Below, in pieces: positions 10,330 to 28,457 of a stretch of 64,000 bases of DNA. Where the stretch lies: positions 718,685-782,684 of the forward strand of contig BJOX01000229.1 in the NCBI GenBank assembly GCA_009731375.1. Direction: 5' to 3'. This DNA comes from Paulinella micropora (Eukaryota; Cercozoa; Imbricatea; Euglyphida). A model generated the notes under the pieces. That model was not told the DNA's origin and did no database searches. It worked only from the letters and a program-made list of their open reading frames with translations. Position 1 is the first letter of the stretch. Each line of letters starts with the position of its first letter. A program made the position numbers and the translations under genes.

Positions 10330-11323
10330 GAGATGTCGCAAAGGAATGTAGTCCTTGCAAAGGAACGCAGTTTTACATCAAACAGTAATTTGTGTACTGT
10401 GCATGTGTCCGGTGGGAATCACGGGTAGACTGTGTTCTGGAAAAAAGAAGAGGACGAAGGACGTTGAAGAAAAAGGCAATCTAGGAATGGAGAGTGGGGA
10501 GGATAAGGAAGAAGAGAAAGAAAAGGAAGCCGTTAGTCCAAGTGTTTTGAGCACCGTAAGCTTGCGCAAGCTACAATGATGACATTGTATGAGGCCTAAA
10601 CCCCCGCAGGGACCTAGCCCGGGCTATGCAACACTGGACGGCTATGACGGAATGCAGTCACCAATACGGACTAGAGGAAGATTAGTCCAATTTTTGACTG
10701 CACAGGAGCGATAAATCGCAAAAGAGCAACGAGCTACGCAGGAGGATAGCTTGAAGCAAAGGGATTTGGATTGGGGATGGGAAAAACCCAAGGCGCGGAA
10801 ACATCGATGAACAGAGAACGATACCATGCCGCGAGCCCCGCATTCGATTGGTCGAAGGTGGCAGGTCCATCCGTTGTCCTCGATTTGAGATTTGAGCCCA
10901 TTATATCGGTTAGTCTTGTAGGCTCGTGCATCAAGGATGTTTTCCTCGACCGGGCACGTGAGCTCGATCAGTATACATATCTTGGTAGACAAGGACCAGA
11001 CAACAATATCGGGGCGGACGTCAGTGACACAGATGTGGACAGGAAAGGCTTGCTCAGAACCGGTGTACTGGGTTTGGAGCTGCCAATCGTTTGCGGTGTC
11101 AAGCAGGCATGGACGATGAAATGACTGCCCTTTAGACTTCTGCTCGCCCTCTTTCACAAACATAGACTTTGATTCATTTTCGTCTATACGGGAGCGTTTG
11201 TTATGGCTCTCGATGTGTTTTTGAAGGGGAGCTTCAATAGTGCAGAGCACAGAGTCGTGACGCCAGGTATAACGGCCTTGTTTGAGGGCAACATGGCAAC
11301 CGGAGAGGATGTGACATAGATGT
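10328..11323 (-). mobile_element. LINE copy C, 5'-truncated, with intact endonuclease region
   Basis: Copy C keeps the longest uninterrupted C-terminal frame (10642-11469 minus, whose upstream part is repeat). It contains the RHDSV segment after the CCHC knuckle, a clear RPDIVVW, IELTCPVEEN and a Lys-x-x-Arg-Tyr block, then the ECGARGM segment, matching the PD-(D/E)xK fold of restriction-like LINE endonucleases. Both ends are GATA repeats: the 3' end at 10328 and the 5' truncation at 11323. It differs from copies A and B at scattered sites. Confidence 0.85.
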
Positions 11324-11342
11324 AGATAGATAGATAGATAGG

Positions 11343-11416
<74 letters not shown>
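11324..11416. repeat. (GATA)n at the 5' truncation of LINE copy C
   Basis: Continuous GATA/GGTA repeat. The following 243 bases (11417-11659) are unique and lead to the first helicase exon. I see no clear promoter in them. Confidence 0.9.
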
Positions 11417-11659
11417 GACACACAGACAGGTCTCTTCTTCTGTAAACTGCCATCATCCGATGCGAACACTCGCTCACTAGCTTCAAGCCTATCTACTCAT
11501 GTCGCTCTTCATTCTGGCATTTGGAGCAGTCACTACTATATGCTGTTTGCTGTTCTTTGGCTTGCCACGCAATATGACTTATTACGTTCAAATGGCAAAT
11601 CACCTATATATTTGAACTCATTTTTCTTAACTACTGATCTGCATGACCTTGCTGGTTAG

Positions 11660-18742
<7,083 letters not shown>

Positions 18743-19385
18743 TACCTGCACAAATATTCATGCAAAGAAACTTCAAGTGTTCAAACTTCCGAGACCGGAA
18801 ACGCACACGGCTTGTGCCTTCAAGCTGATCAGATTGTAAATTGTAAACGCATAAGGGGAAAGAGAGGAAGGCTGGATCGATTGACGCAGCCCAAACTCAA
18901 GACTTTTGTGTGGACAGCGGGCGTACCGCATCTAGTATTAGAAACATGCCAGTCATTTACAGATTCCAGCAGCGACAGCGTTTTCCCCACAGCGTTTCTT
19001 CCGATAGCGGCAAAGTTTCGCGAAAGGATGGTAATAAGCCATCGGTATCGAACTCTCAGGTCGCCAATCACGACAGGTTGGTACGAGCAACGGATCATAG
19101 TATGTATTTAGTTGGGATGGTTCTGCCAGAATGAAACACGTTGGATCAATAATGTATGCAAGCACATACTCTACCTAATATGATCACTGAAAGTGAAATA
19201 CCGTATTTTATAGAGCAATAAACTCGTTTTTGCAGGTGTTACTGTTATTCTTTACGTAACACTTTTCAACTGATAAGAAAATGGTGATGGCTGGCCAGTG
19301 CCATCCTGGAGCCCACCTGAATCTGCTCATGACTTTGCTTTCGCCAGTGCATTTGCTCCCCGGGCTCGCTCCCATTTCGCTACGT
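18743..19385. other. intergenic sequence after the helicase gene, no gene seen
   Basis: Unique sequence with no recognisable coding frame. The frames at 18812-19134 have no similarity I can name. An AATAAA-like signal (caataaactcg, about 19216) could belong to a transcript end, but it is about 470 bases after the helicase stop. Confidence 0.4.
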
Positions 19386-19393
19386 CACTTTCT

Positions 19394-19429
<36 letters not shown>

Positions 19430-19431
19430 TG

Positions 19432-19698
19432 GACACCGTGATAGCCCAGTGGTCAAGTTCTACCATCTGGGCCCTGTCGCCAGTTCGATTCCCGTCGGTG
19501 CCACCAGTATTTTCATTGAACATACCGGTCTATTTCTGGACCAGTATTTTCATTGAACATACCGGCCCGTCTGGAAGTGTTGGAACTGCCCTTGCGGGGG
19601 TGTCATTAGAGCTTATCGTCAATTCTTCGTACTCCCCTCACGGGTGAGACGATGGAGGCGCATGTGCAGAAATGCATCAGCCATTGACAGAGAAGCAC

Positions 19699-19699
<1 letters not shown>
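19432..19699 (+). mobile_element. tRNA-derived SINE, copy 4
   Basis: tRNA-like head at 19432-19506 with the same A and B boxes as copy 2. The body has a duplicated segment (gtattttcattgaacatacc occurs twice, at about 19508 and 19542) which is also present in copy 5, defining a subfamily. (ATT)n lies on both sides. Confidence 0.85.
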
Positions 19700-19767
<68 letters not shown>

Positions 19768-20311
19768 TGTTTTAATAAAATATTACACTTTTTTTTTAAA
19801 TACTGTTTTAATAAAATATTACACTTATTTAATACCACACCATTTGACACTGCGGTTCGCCGGGTGACTCCGTTAGAAGCAGTCGCACACGACGGACACT
19901 TTAATGCGCTGAACTTCAGAAGACTAGCAACGTCTTATGCTTCCCACTCATCTCTGCGCCTGAATGTTAAGTATTCCATTATGAAAAGTTTATATAAATT
20001 TATATATATATATATATATCATGATATATAAATTTATATATGTATATATATATTACTACGTGACAAGCCTGAGTTTGAAAAAAAAAAGCAACTTTCAACT
20101 GGATAGTGCAGACACAGCTACTACGTGACAAAGTGCGCAATTCAAGTAGTATGACAGTACCGGTAACTTGAACCGGCCGAGTGTTCACAAGTCCTTGATA
20201 CTACCGTTTGGTCCTAGGCGTAATGCCTAAATCATAGTAGTTCGTTACTGTTCAATCTACACACGCCCAAGGCCGGGGCGTGACCTATCACAGAAATTAA
20301 GTTTGACCCAC

Positions 20312-20347
<36 letters not shown>

Positions 20348-21097
20348 CCCNNNNNNNNNNGTATAATATTAATGTTAATATCAGGCTGCCATGGCCAGGA
20401 CCAACCAGTTGAGACGGTGACCAGCGGGTTGGCCACCCAACTCCAGAAGTTTTGTATTTCTTGGCCCCGTACTGTTAGACTACTACTATTAATATCATAC
20501 TACTAGTATCATAGTAATAATCTATGATAGCTACAACACTCTATCAGCAGTACTTAGATCTAAGCCGCTTTAATATAATCGTCGACATTCAAGTTAACAC
20601 ACTTTCGATCAACATCTATATAAAAAAGTTCTATCTTATAAAAAAGTTCTATCTTATAAAAAAGTTCTATCTTATAAAAATGATCTGACTTTTCAAAAAA
20701 GAAAAAAGCAATTATCTTTTTTTGAACATATAACTTTTTTATACTTATAACTTTTTTCATACTTATAAAAATAACTTTTTTATAATAATAATTTTTTTCA
20801 TACTTAAAACTTTTTTCATATATATATATATATAATATAGGAGAAAGAAAAAGGAGAAAGAGGAAAGAGAGAAAGAGAAGGAGAAAGCGAAGGAGAAAGT
20901 TTCAATTTTTTAAAAGATAAAACTTTATGTAAATTTGAATTCTGAAGTATACGTGACTCTCAGAAGTTATTAATATATAAATTGCTAAGCCACATCAGAC
21001 CAAAATGTATATATATTAATATATATACGGTATATATCTATACAAACAAAACTTTCTGACTCCGATATTATTAAAATAGCAAATTTAATTACATTAG

Positions 21098-21147
<50 letters not shown>

Positions 21148-22018
21148 CCCCATCCTCGCCCTTCCCTGTGGCACACATCCACGTATGTACGTGCCTCCAA
21201 GATTAAAAATTCACTCTCGTGAAAAAATGGTGTCACAGCTTGCTAATCATATACCAAACACACTCTCTTGCTCTACCTCCCTTTCTCTCTTCATCCCTCC
21301 CTGTCTCACTTTTCTCCCTCACTTTCCCCACTACCTATCCCTTTTCCACAGCTTACCAAACACACACACTCTCCACCCCCCCCCCCCCCCCCCCCCCCCC
21401 CCCCNNNNNNNNNNAGCAAGTTTCACTTGCTGCATGACGGGAATTTCAAATTCTTCAAGAACTTTTGCGATTTCTGCCTGAGCAGACCTGGGAATTTTGC
21501 CAGTAGATGTGAGTTTGAAGTCAAACGTTTTGCATTCACTCCACAAATATGTGTTATCCGCTGCCTATGACATGCTGCTCCCCCTATCAAACTTCCACTT
21601 CTCGCTGCGGGTGCCTTCCCTACCTAAACGCCTAGCTGGTCCATAAGTGCCCGTCAGTGTATTTGCATCTGCGATTCCATACAAAATCAACTTCACCATG
21701 GGATAGCCGTCCTCAACCCAAAAACTCTTTACCCTACCTAAACTCCACGCCCTTGGGGTTTTCTCTAACCATTTATCTACATTTATCTTTCCTTCCGCAT
21801 CTACACAAGCTACCCAAGTTCCTACTACCGGCGGCCAGCTCTCAAAATCGGAAGGGGAGGGCTTTTCCGGAGAATCCGCCTCGATTGAAGTACTACACCT
21901 CGTTGCGATCGGTTCCTATACACATACACACAAGTACAAGTATGAGACGGAGGGAAGTGGATAGTGTACTTGTACTGTTGCCGACGCGGAGAGCGACACC
22001 TGGTCAACCACCGCCGGC
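19700..22018. other. AT-rich region without recognised genes; SSRs and gaps
   Basis: Holds (ATT)n to 19766, a 28-base tandem duplication around ctgttttaataaaatattac (19767-19825), poly-T with gap (20314-20360), an 18-base tandem repeat (20620-20680), (GA)n (21103-21144) and poly-C with gap (21378-21414). A minus-strand frame at 21415-21546 looks protein-like (EIAKVLEEFEIPV) but is too short to name. Confidence 0.6.
20620..20680. repeat. 18-base tandem repeat, about 3.3 copies
   Basis: The unit aaaaaagttctatcttat is repeated three times in register and fades out at 20680. Confidence 0.85.
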
Positions 22019-22060
22019 ACGGGGGGGGGGGGGGGGGGNNNNNNNNNNNNNNNNNNNNNN

Positions 22061-22476
22061 ATATATATGATCATTTACACATATAAACCTGTCCATTCAT
22101 ACAATAAATACAAGCACAGAAAAACAGAAAAAGCGCACATAGGAAGACATAAAAAACGACATAGGAAGCAAAAAAACATACCCTTGTTTTACAAAAAAAC
22201 GACAATCTAAGCACACTAAGAGAGATTCAGACAAAATAACGACAAAAACCATATAAACGAAGTATATATACAATTTTATGAAATAAAATGTTGTTTTTGT
22301 CGTTATTTTGTCTGAATCTCTCTTAGTGTGCTTAGTTTGTCGTTTTTTTGTAAAACAAGGGTATGTTTTTTTGCTTCCTATGTCGTTTTTTATGTCTTCC
22401 TATGTATGTTTTTTCTGTTTTTCTGTGCTTGTATTTATTGTATGAATGGACAGGTTTATATATATATTTGATCATC
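22061..22476. repeat. long hairpin: 190-base inverted repeat with 42-base loop
   Basis: Left arm 22061-22248 and right arm 22291-22476 are reverse complements with only a handful of mismatches (gcgcac against acatac; aatcta against aaacta). The loop is AT-rich. Both outer edges are poly-G or poly-C with N gaps. It lies just left of the first PLV gene, so it may be the terminal inverted repeat of the PLV joined to its mirror copy. A fold-back sequencing or assembly artefact is equally possible. Confidence 0.8.
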
Positions 22477-22738
22477 ACCCCCAATGGGGGGAAGGGGGGG
22501 GGGGGGGGGCCCCCCACAAANNNNNNNNNNGGGGTGGGGGGGATACACATGAAACACACAAAAAGAATATTTTTTGCGACACTGCGACAAAAAAGTGAAA
22601 TTCTGTCGCAACCTGTGCGACACTGCGACACCGCCGTGTTTTGGTGTCGCACAGACATATTCACGGAAATAGAATTTTCTAGAATTCTGGATTCCTTTTT
22701 TGACCAAAAATGGTGGCATCGGCTCAGCCATAACGATA

Positions 22739-23191
22739 TTATTTTGCTAGCATAATTACATTGATAGGCTTTCTGTTTTCGTTAAAATAACTAGTCCATC
22801 TATCTATATTCTTGTCTGCTTTTTCTCCATACTTTTTCTCGTATTCAAGTTTAAGGTTGTTTAGTTGCTCGTTGTATATCTTTCTATATTTTGCTTTGTA
22901 TTGTTTTCGTCTGTCAAGACTAGCCTTCTGGTATATATCCAATAATACATGCTCTTTGCTATCATAATGTGCCTTATTCGCATTCTTTTTCTTTTCGTAA
23001 TAGGCTTTATTGTATTCCTTTATCTTATCCTTATTTTCTTGACGTTGTTGCTTCCTTCTTTGTGTTATTTTTTCATTCTTCTCATAATATTCCCTTTGGT
23101 ATTTTTGCATCCTTAAGAATGCAAAACTATCTCCATATTTTTGCGAGATATACTTTTGTTGATTCGCGTATTGTTCAGATACGGTTGTCAT
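22739..23191 (-). CDS. PLV Lys/Tyr-rich coiled-coil protein
   Basis: A 150-residue basic protein rich in Lys, Tyr, Glu and Gln, with recurring Y-Y-E-K-N/K-Y blocks spaced like a long helix. Such proteins are common in large DNA viruses and phages, but their role is unknown; DNA binding is a guess from the charge. It points away from the rest of the virus. The start ATG at 23189-23191 opens MTTVSEQY. The composition resembles the small gene at 23704. Confidence 0.6.
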   Translation of the reverse strand: MTTVSEQYANQQKYISQKYGDSFAFLRMQKYQREYYEKNEKITQRRKQQRQENKDKIKEYNKAYYEKKKNANKAHYDSKEHVLLDIYQKASLDRRKQYKAKYRKIYNEQLNNLKLEYEKKYGEKADKNIDRWTSYFNENRKPINVIMLAK

Positions 23192-23686
23192 TATTGCTTT
23201 ATAGTAATATTGACCCTTATCCTTAAATGTAATATTGACCCTTATGTTTTTTATTATAGCAAACGAAAAGATGAATACAAGAGCAGGGCGAGTGATAATA
23301 CCTTCTCCTATTGGTGTCCAACCCCATGGTTGGCCGTGTCCTACTTGACCTTTACAAGGTTTCCCACTTTTTTAGCGTTAAATTTCAATATTTATTATAT
23401 TCTTCTTCTTCGTATTACAAATTTTGTATATTGTCCAACCTGTCCAGGGTTTAATTAACATGGAGTAAATTTTCCGAGAGGGGGGTACTCTATACTATAC
23501 ACTTTATAAAATTTCCGCCCGCGGGGGGTTGGCCTGGACAGACTTGGACACTATTAATACTAAGAAGAATTGTCGCACTTAGCCTGCTCAATACCATTCT
23601 CAAGTGTCCGAGTCGCCACAACGGCGTTTTCGCATTTTTGAAGACGGGGGGATTTTCTATTTAAAATAATTAAAATAATATAATTA

Positions 23687-23703
23687 TATATATAAGAGAC
23701 ATA
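23687..23703 (+). promoter_or_regulatory. AT-rich TATATAA-type motif before a PLV start codon
   Basis: TATATATAA lies 8-17 bases before ATG 23704. Similar motifs lie just before the ATGs at 23973, 27116, 36816, 37457 and 39403. Recurrence at most plus-strand starts suggests a viral promoter element, but the region is AT-rich and the motif is simple. Confidence 0.4.
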
Positions 23704-23931
23704 ATGCCGAGGACACCTCAATTCACCAAGGAAGAAGTAGTTCAACGGAGAAGGGAAAGGGCGAAAGCATTTTTGAAGACTCACCCTGATAAGAACAGAG
23801 CAAACGCGAAGGCATACTATTACAAGAACCAAGAGAGAATAAAAATACTGAGGAAGGAGAAATACGACAAACAAAAAGCGGAATTGCTTGAATTAAGGGC
23901 TTTTCGTAATAGTATGTTAAACAATATATAA
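23704..23931 (+). CDS. PLV small basic protein
   Basis: 75 residues, Lys/Arg-rich, with a K-A-Y-Y-Y-K-N block like that of the gene at 22739. A TATATATAA stretch lies about ten bases before the ATG. It ends in TAA 42 bases before the next start. The function is unknown; it may bind nucleic acid. Confidence 0.6.
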   Translation: MPRTPQFTKEEVVQRRRERAKAFLKTHPDKNRANAKAYYYKNQERIKILRKEKYDKQKAELLELRAFRNSMLNNI

Positions 23932-23972
23932 TTTATTTTATATATAAAAATATATATACTATTATATAAACC

Positions 23973-24479
23973 ATGGACACCTCTCACCGCCGATCATACT
24001 GGACGTATGAAGACTTACAACTTCATTTGGATTACGTGAATGGAAATTACTTCCTAAATCTAGTTAATGCAGTTTCATTTATATCACCCGATGGAAAGTG
24101 GAACACGGCCGACTGGAAACTTGTGAAACATATAGAAAAAGGGGCGGAACAATATTGTTTTTGCTCACACGAGATTACAAAGAATTACATCATAAAAAAT
24201 GTAAAAAACGGGAACGAAATGGTGCTAGCCTCTGAATGTATCAAGCGGTTTGAAAACGACAAAATGAACGAAGACCTGTCATTGCTCATCCGCACCATTG
24301 ACAATCCAAACATTAAATTCTGTTGCTATTGTAAAAGCAACAGGGCAATTCCAAAAAAGGTAGAGGAAAAGTATCCAAATACAAGTATTATCACAAAGTT
24401 TGCTTAATAAATAGATTGAAGTATTGCGAACATTGCGGACAATACAAAGGATTTATTAAATGCGGGTGCTTGAATAAGT
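23973..24479 (+). pseudogene. PLV zinc-binding protein (frameshifted near its end)
   Basis: The 144-residue frame (23973-24407) contains a CFCSHEIT block followed by N-V-K-N-G and A-S-E-C-I-K-R-F. This Cys-x-Cys/His...N..G...S-x-C-I-x-x-F pattern is widespread in uncharacterised phage and giant-virus proteins. A CCYC knuckle follows. The frame then stops, but a second knuckle (YCEHCGQYKGF and KCGC) continues in another frame to 24479, so one indel near 24,400 has split a C-terminal zinc ribbon. The role is unknown. An AT-rich TATATAA stretch lies just before the ATG. Confidence 0.6.
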
Positions 24480-24622
24480 AAGAAAAGAAAGAAGTTATTT
24501 TTTTGTCATAACGATATGTAAAAAATTATAATTTCCTGTTAAGGACAACATCATACATGGATATACTGATATATAGAATAATTAATTTATTTTTATAAAA
24601 AAGATCCGAGCGACTATATGAT

Positions 24623-27072
24623 ATGACCGCGCCGACACTGACCAATGGACAGTGGTATTGGAAACAAGAAGAAGCACTGAGAGATAAACCACAAGATGCG
24701 GTTCTTATCAAGTGGGGGAATAAACAATTTACCACCGTGCCATGCCAAGAGGATTTCATTGAATTGATTGAAAAAACGCCCGACGACCAAAAGCAATACT
24801 ATGAAGTATTAATGGAAAACAAACCCCAACGAATGTTTGCCGACATTGATGGCGATGAATTATCAATCTCACGAGAAAAAATGTATGAGCGGTGGAACAC
24901 ACTTATGGAAATGTATTTGCTAATGTGGGTTTGAAGTATAATCCCAAAAAGGCCAAATACTTAGATGCAAGCAAGAATGGTAAAATGTCGTGCCATTTTT
25001 CTTACGATAACGGCTTGGTGTTTAAAAACTGCGAAACACAAAAAGAGTTTTGGAAGTATGTGGAAGTGGTGATTGAAAAAGATTATCCCGACCTCTGCTT
25101 CATGTTTGATCGAGCCGACAAGAATATTAAATTGCAAACCATACTTGATATTTCAGTCTATAACAAAACAGGGCTTTCCGCACTATCTACTCTCATAAAG
25201 AGGATAGCAACCGCGTTTTGCTTCCGTATTCATACATCCCAAAAACAAACACCTTGAAACTGCTACAAGATGTGGAAATCGACGATTATCTGATTATGCG
25301 CCCCGATGACGATACATTTTACGACATCAAAATTCTCGAATATACAACTTTGAAACGATATCAACATATTACATTGGACGAAATACGCGAAATTATACTC
25401 CGCAAAATACCAAATGTAGAAATTGTTGAAATAAAGCAGAGAATGTTTGTTTTAAAAACCATAGGGACACAAGTGTGTATTATAAACGGGGAAGAGAATA
25501 ACAGCGACAATTGCTATGTAGTATGGAGAAGAGACGGGCTGTATTTCTACTGCCACGATAGTAGTTGCGAGGGTAAAGGCATGAAAATTCACGAACTATC
25601 ACCCCCTATCGTCCGTAATATCAACACGATTGATGACCTGCGCCGACTCGCCAGCGAATGTAATAGTATAGAAAAATTCAAAGAGTTGATAGACACTGCT
25701 TTGGCCTGGAGGAATGAATCATACACTTTTGCTAACTTGGCAAAGCCGACTATAATTGAAGAATATGTTGATTCCAAAGGCAAGAAGGTATTCCGCTGCA
25801 AGACGGAATCAGCAATGGAATCATTATTCAAAAACAAAAGAGTAAAGACCAATCTATCAAAGGAGGACTAGATAGCGCTAGGTAAAAACCCCGCCAAATT
25901 GAATGTTGTTGATTTGTATAAAATATGGACTACGCACCCGAAAAGACGCAAAGTAAATGACGTAATCTTTGACCCCAAGGCATACTTTGATAACGACAAA
26001 CAAGGGTTTTATAACTTGTTTAAGGGTTTTGAAATTCCAGCGGACACATTAGGAGACGTGAAATCATTCACGGCAGAAGACGAAAAAAATGAAGCATTCT
26101 TTCAACATATCCTAAACAGATGGTGTGGGGGAAGGCAGGACATATATAAAAGGGTGCTTGATATGTTTGCGAGCATTTACCAAAAGCCGTGGCAAAAACT
26201 ACACTTATCATTAGTTTTGACAAGCACTGAACGAGCAGGTAAGAATATTATTCTTGAAATATTCAAAGACATAATAGGTGCCGATTATTACTTCCAGCCG
26301 TCCGACGTTAAAGAAATATTAGGCGATTTCAATGCGCAACTCGCGAAAGCAATCGTAGTATTTATGGACGAAATGGTATGGGGGTGGTGATAAAGAACGA
26401 GCGGGAACAATTAAGAAACTCGTATCAGAAAACACGCTCACTCTTAAACAAAAATATTTACCAAATCTAACATTAGAAAATATGTTGTTTCTAGTCCTTG
26501 CTTCAAACGAAGAATGGGTAGTGCCAGCGGGAACCACTGAGCAACGATGGCTCGTCCTTGAAGTTTCTGATGAACTGGCACTTATGAAAACAGACGAAAA
26601 GAGAAAAGTGATTGCGGATATTAGATCTATTGACAGGCAACGACTGGCAAAGTTTCTCCTTGAACGAGACCTCAGCGAGTTTAACGATCGCGAAACAATC
26701 ATTACGAAGGGGCTACGAGAACAAAAAGTGAAATCCCTTTCAAAGTTGAGAAAGTGGTGGTTGGATTGCTTGAACTTGGGATATATTACAAACCAATTTC
26801 CAGGAATTCGTTTTGGTGAAGAAGTTTGAAAAGAAGAATTGTATGATGTGTATAAAGCAAATGCGAATGACCCGCACACTTCGTGTGTTAGTTTCTGGAC
26901 TAGTCTTAGAAAACTGATGCCAAATATGGTAGAAAAGAAGAAAACGATGGAAGCAGGCACGCGAGTTAGATACGTGGATTTACCAACATTCGAAGAATGT
27001 AAAAATCAATGGAAGGTTATTTATGGTGATAATGAATGGGCTTTTGACGATGATGTCGATGACGATGAATAA
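24623..27072 (+). pseudogene. PLV primase-SF3 helicase (AEP-D5-like), broken frame
   Basis: A replication protein of about 815 codons. The N-terminal part is an archaeo-eukaryotic primase: RMFADID carries the hhDhD metal site (about 24,836) and KMSCHFS the catalytic-His motif (about 24,985). After a linker and a Cys/His-bearing block (YFYCHDSSC) comes the superfamily 3 helicase: TSTERAGKN as Walker A (about 26,225), VVFMDEM as Walker B (about 26,350), and the ASNEEWVVP motif C with an Arg finger region (about 26,510). It would prime and unwind viral DNA. Breaks: shifts at about 24,925, 25,170 (GGG) and 26,385 (GGGGG), TAG at 25,869 and TGA at 26,827. Several lie at homopolymers. Confidence 0.87.
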
Positions 27073-27115
27073 ACAATATAAAAAACTGATTTTTTTTGTT
27101 ATGCTTATATATAAC

Positions 27116-27774
27116 ATGGCAACCAAAAAATATTATCTAAGTCAAATAGAAAAATGGACTCATTTAAGTAGCGACATAAAACTGCCAACAAATCGCTCAA
27201 ACCTGAAATTATCGCATTTTACGAAAAATACCGTCCCGAACAACCCCCGCAGGGTGATAATGTTAAAGTTGTATTGCCCTCCGTTGATACATTGAAGAGG
27301 GTTGTTTTTGATGACGAACCAGAAACAATAGAAGTATATACGCCCTTTAAAGAAAGTGATATGAAGGAAACAGGCAATACTGAAATCAAAACGAATGTAG
27401 GAGAAGAATTAGCAAAAAAAGAATTACCAGTTTTAGAAGCATCCACACCAACGAAGGAAAAGAAAACACCGATTAAAGCAAAGCAGAATCCGCCCGAGAG
27501 CGGGTATAGTTGCTATGAAATAATAACGGCACATTTGAAAGTATCAGAAGACCCGTTTAATTTCTTGTATATGAAAGTGGAAGACCGCACGACAATGCAC
27601 GAGGATATGAAGAAATGGCACGAGAGTAGATACGCACACATACCACCAGACCAACGCCCTATTCTTAAATATGGTAAGTTAGATTATAAGACATTTTTCC
27701 GCGATGTTTTATCTCAACACGAGGGCAAACTCACGACACTAAAAGATATGTATGACAGGTTTCATGTGTAAGCG
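27116..27774 (+). pseudogene. PLV hypothetical protein (one frameshift)
   Basis: ATG at 27116 follows a TTATATATAAC stretch. The frame breaks at about 27,270 and resumes at 27,274-27,774. The first part is MATKKYYLSQIEKW. The second part has a Lys/Pro/Thr-rich linker and a folded-looking end with several Trp, His and Tyr. No family was recognised. It converges on the minus-strand gene that starts at 28406. Confidence 0.55.
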
Positions 27775-28406
27775 GCGGTTAGTGCTATATCCTTCATAAC
27801 ATCAATTTTGAAAAATGATGGGTTGAATGAAATAGGCTTGTCTGCATTTCTTGATTTATAATAAACATTTAATGAAATGTCCGCGCCTTCTGCGCAGGTT
27901 ACATAAATTCGTTTAGTTGGATAAGTTTCAATACGACCCGTTTTTTTAACCGTTTGTCCGCTTATATCATTGCTGGGGGTTGTAATCTCCCACGCCAAAA
28001 GCACTTGTGTTGTTGTTGTTTTTTGAATAATCCATTCACAACTAAGCTCCTCGTTGCTAAAAGCAGGAAAATAATCAGTTATTTCAGTTTCAAGACTATA
28101 AGCATATTTACCATCATCAAAATAAAATTGAAATTGAAAAGACCCATTGCCCACTGGATTTGCCGCCATTGTTAAACAGCCCGAAAAAGAGACAATTATA
28201 TACTGACCAACTGCTAAATTGGATATCGTTTTGCTACCAACTCCCGATGTGTCAAGAGTTGTAAATGATGTGCCAGTCATTGCGGATCTGAGTGCTGTAG
28301 AGTTATACACATTTTGAATTACTCGTGTCAGCGTTGGAGTAGCAGTGATCTCAATAGTTTTAGTATCTATTGACTGCTGTTCTTGCGATCGACCGAATAT
28401 ATTCAT
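27762..28406 (-). CDS. PLV hypothetical beta-rich protein
   Basis: 214 residues from the ATG at 28406 (MNIFGRSQ). The frame extends further upstream, but this start puts an AT-rich spacer of about 50 bases before the divergent fibre gene. The sequence is rich in Thr, Ser and aromatic residues with alternating hydrophobic strands, as in jelly-roll virion proteins. No family was recognised. Its place between replication and fibre genes makes a virion part likely, as inference only. Confidence 0.6.
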   Translation of the reverse strand: MNIFGRSQEQQSIDTKTIEITATPTLTRVIQNVYNSTALRSAMTGTSFTTLDTSGVGSKTISNLAVGQYIIVSFSGCLTMAANPVGNGSFQFQFYFDDGKYAYSLETEITDYFPAFSNEELSCEWIIQKTTTTQVLLAWEITTPSNDISGQTVKKTGRIETYPTKRIYVTCAEGADISLNVYYKSRNADKPISFNPSFFKIDVMKDIALTAAYT

Positions 28407-28457
28407 TTTTTTAAGACTAAATATATATTCTACAATATAAAATAATTCTATTAAATT

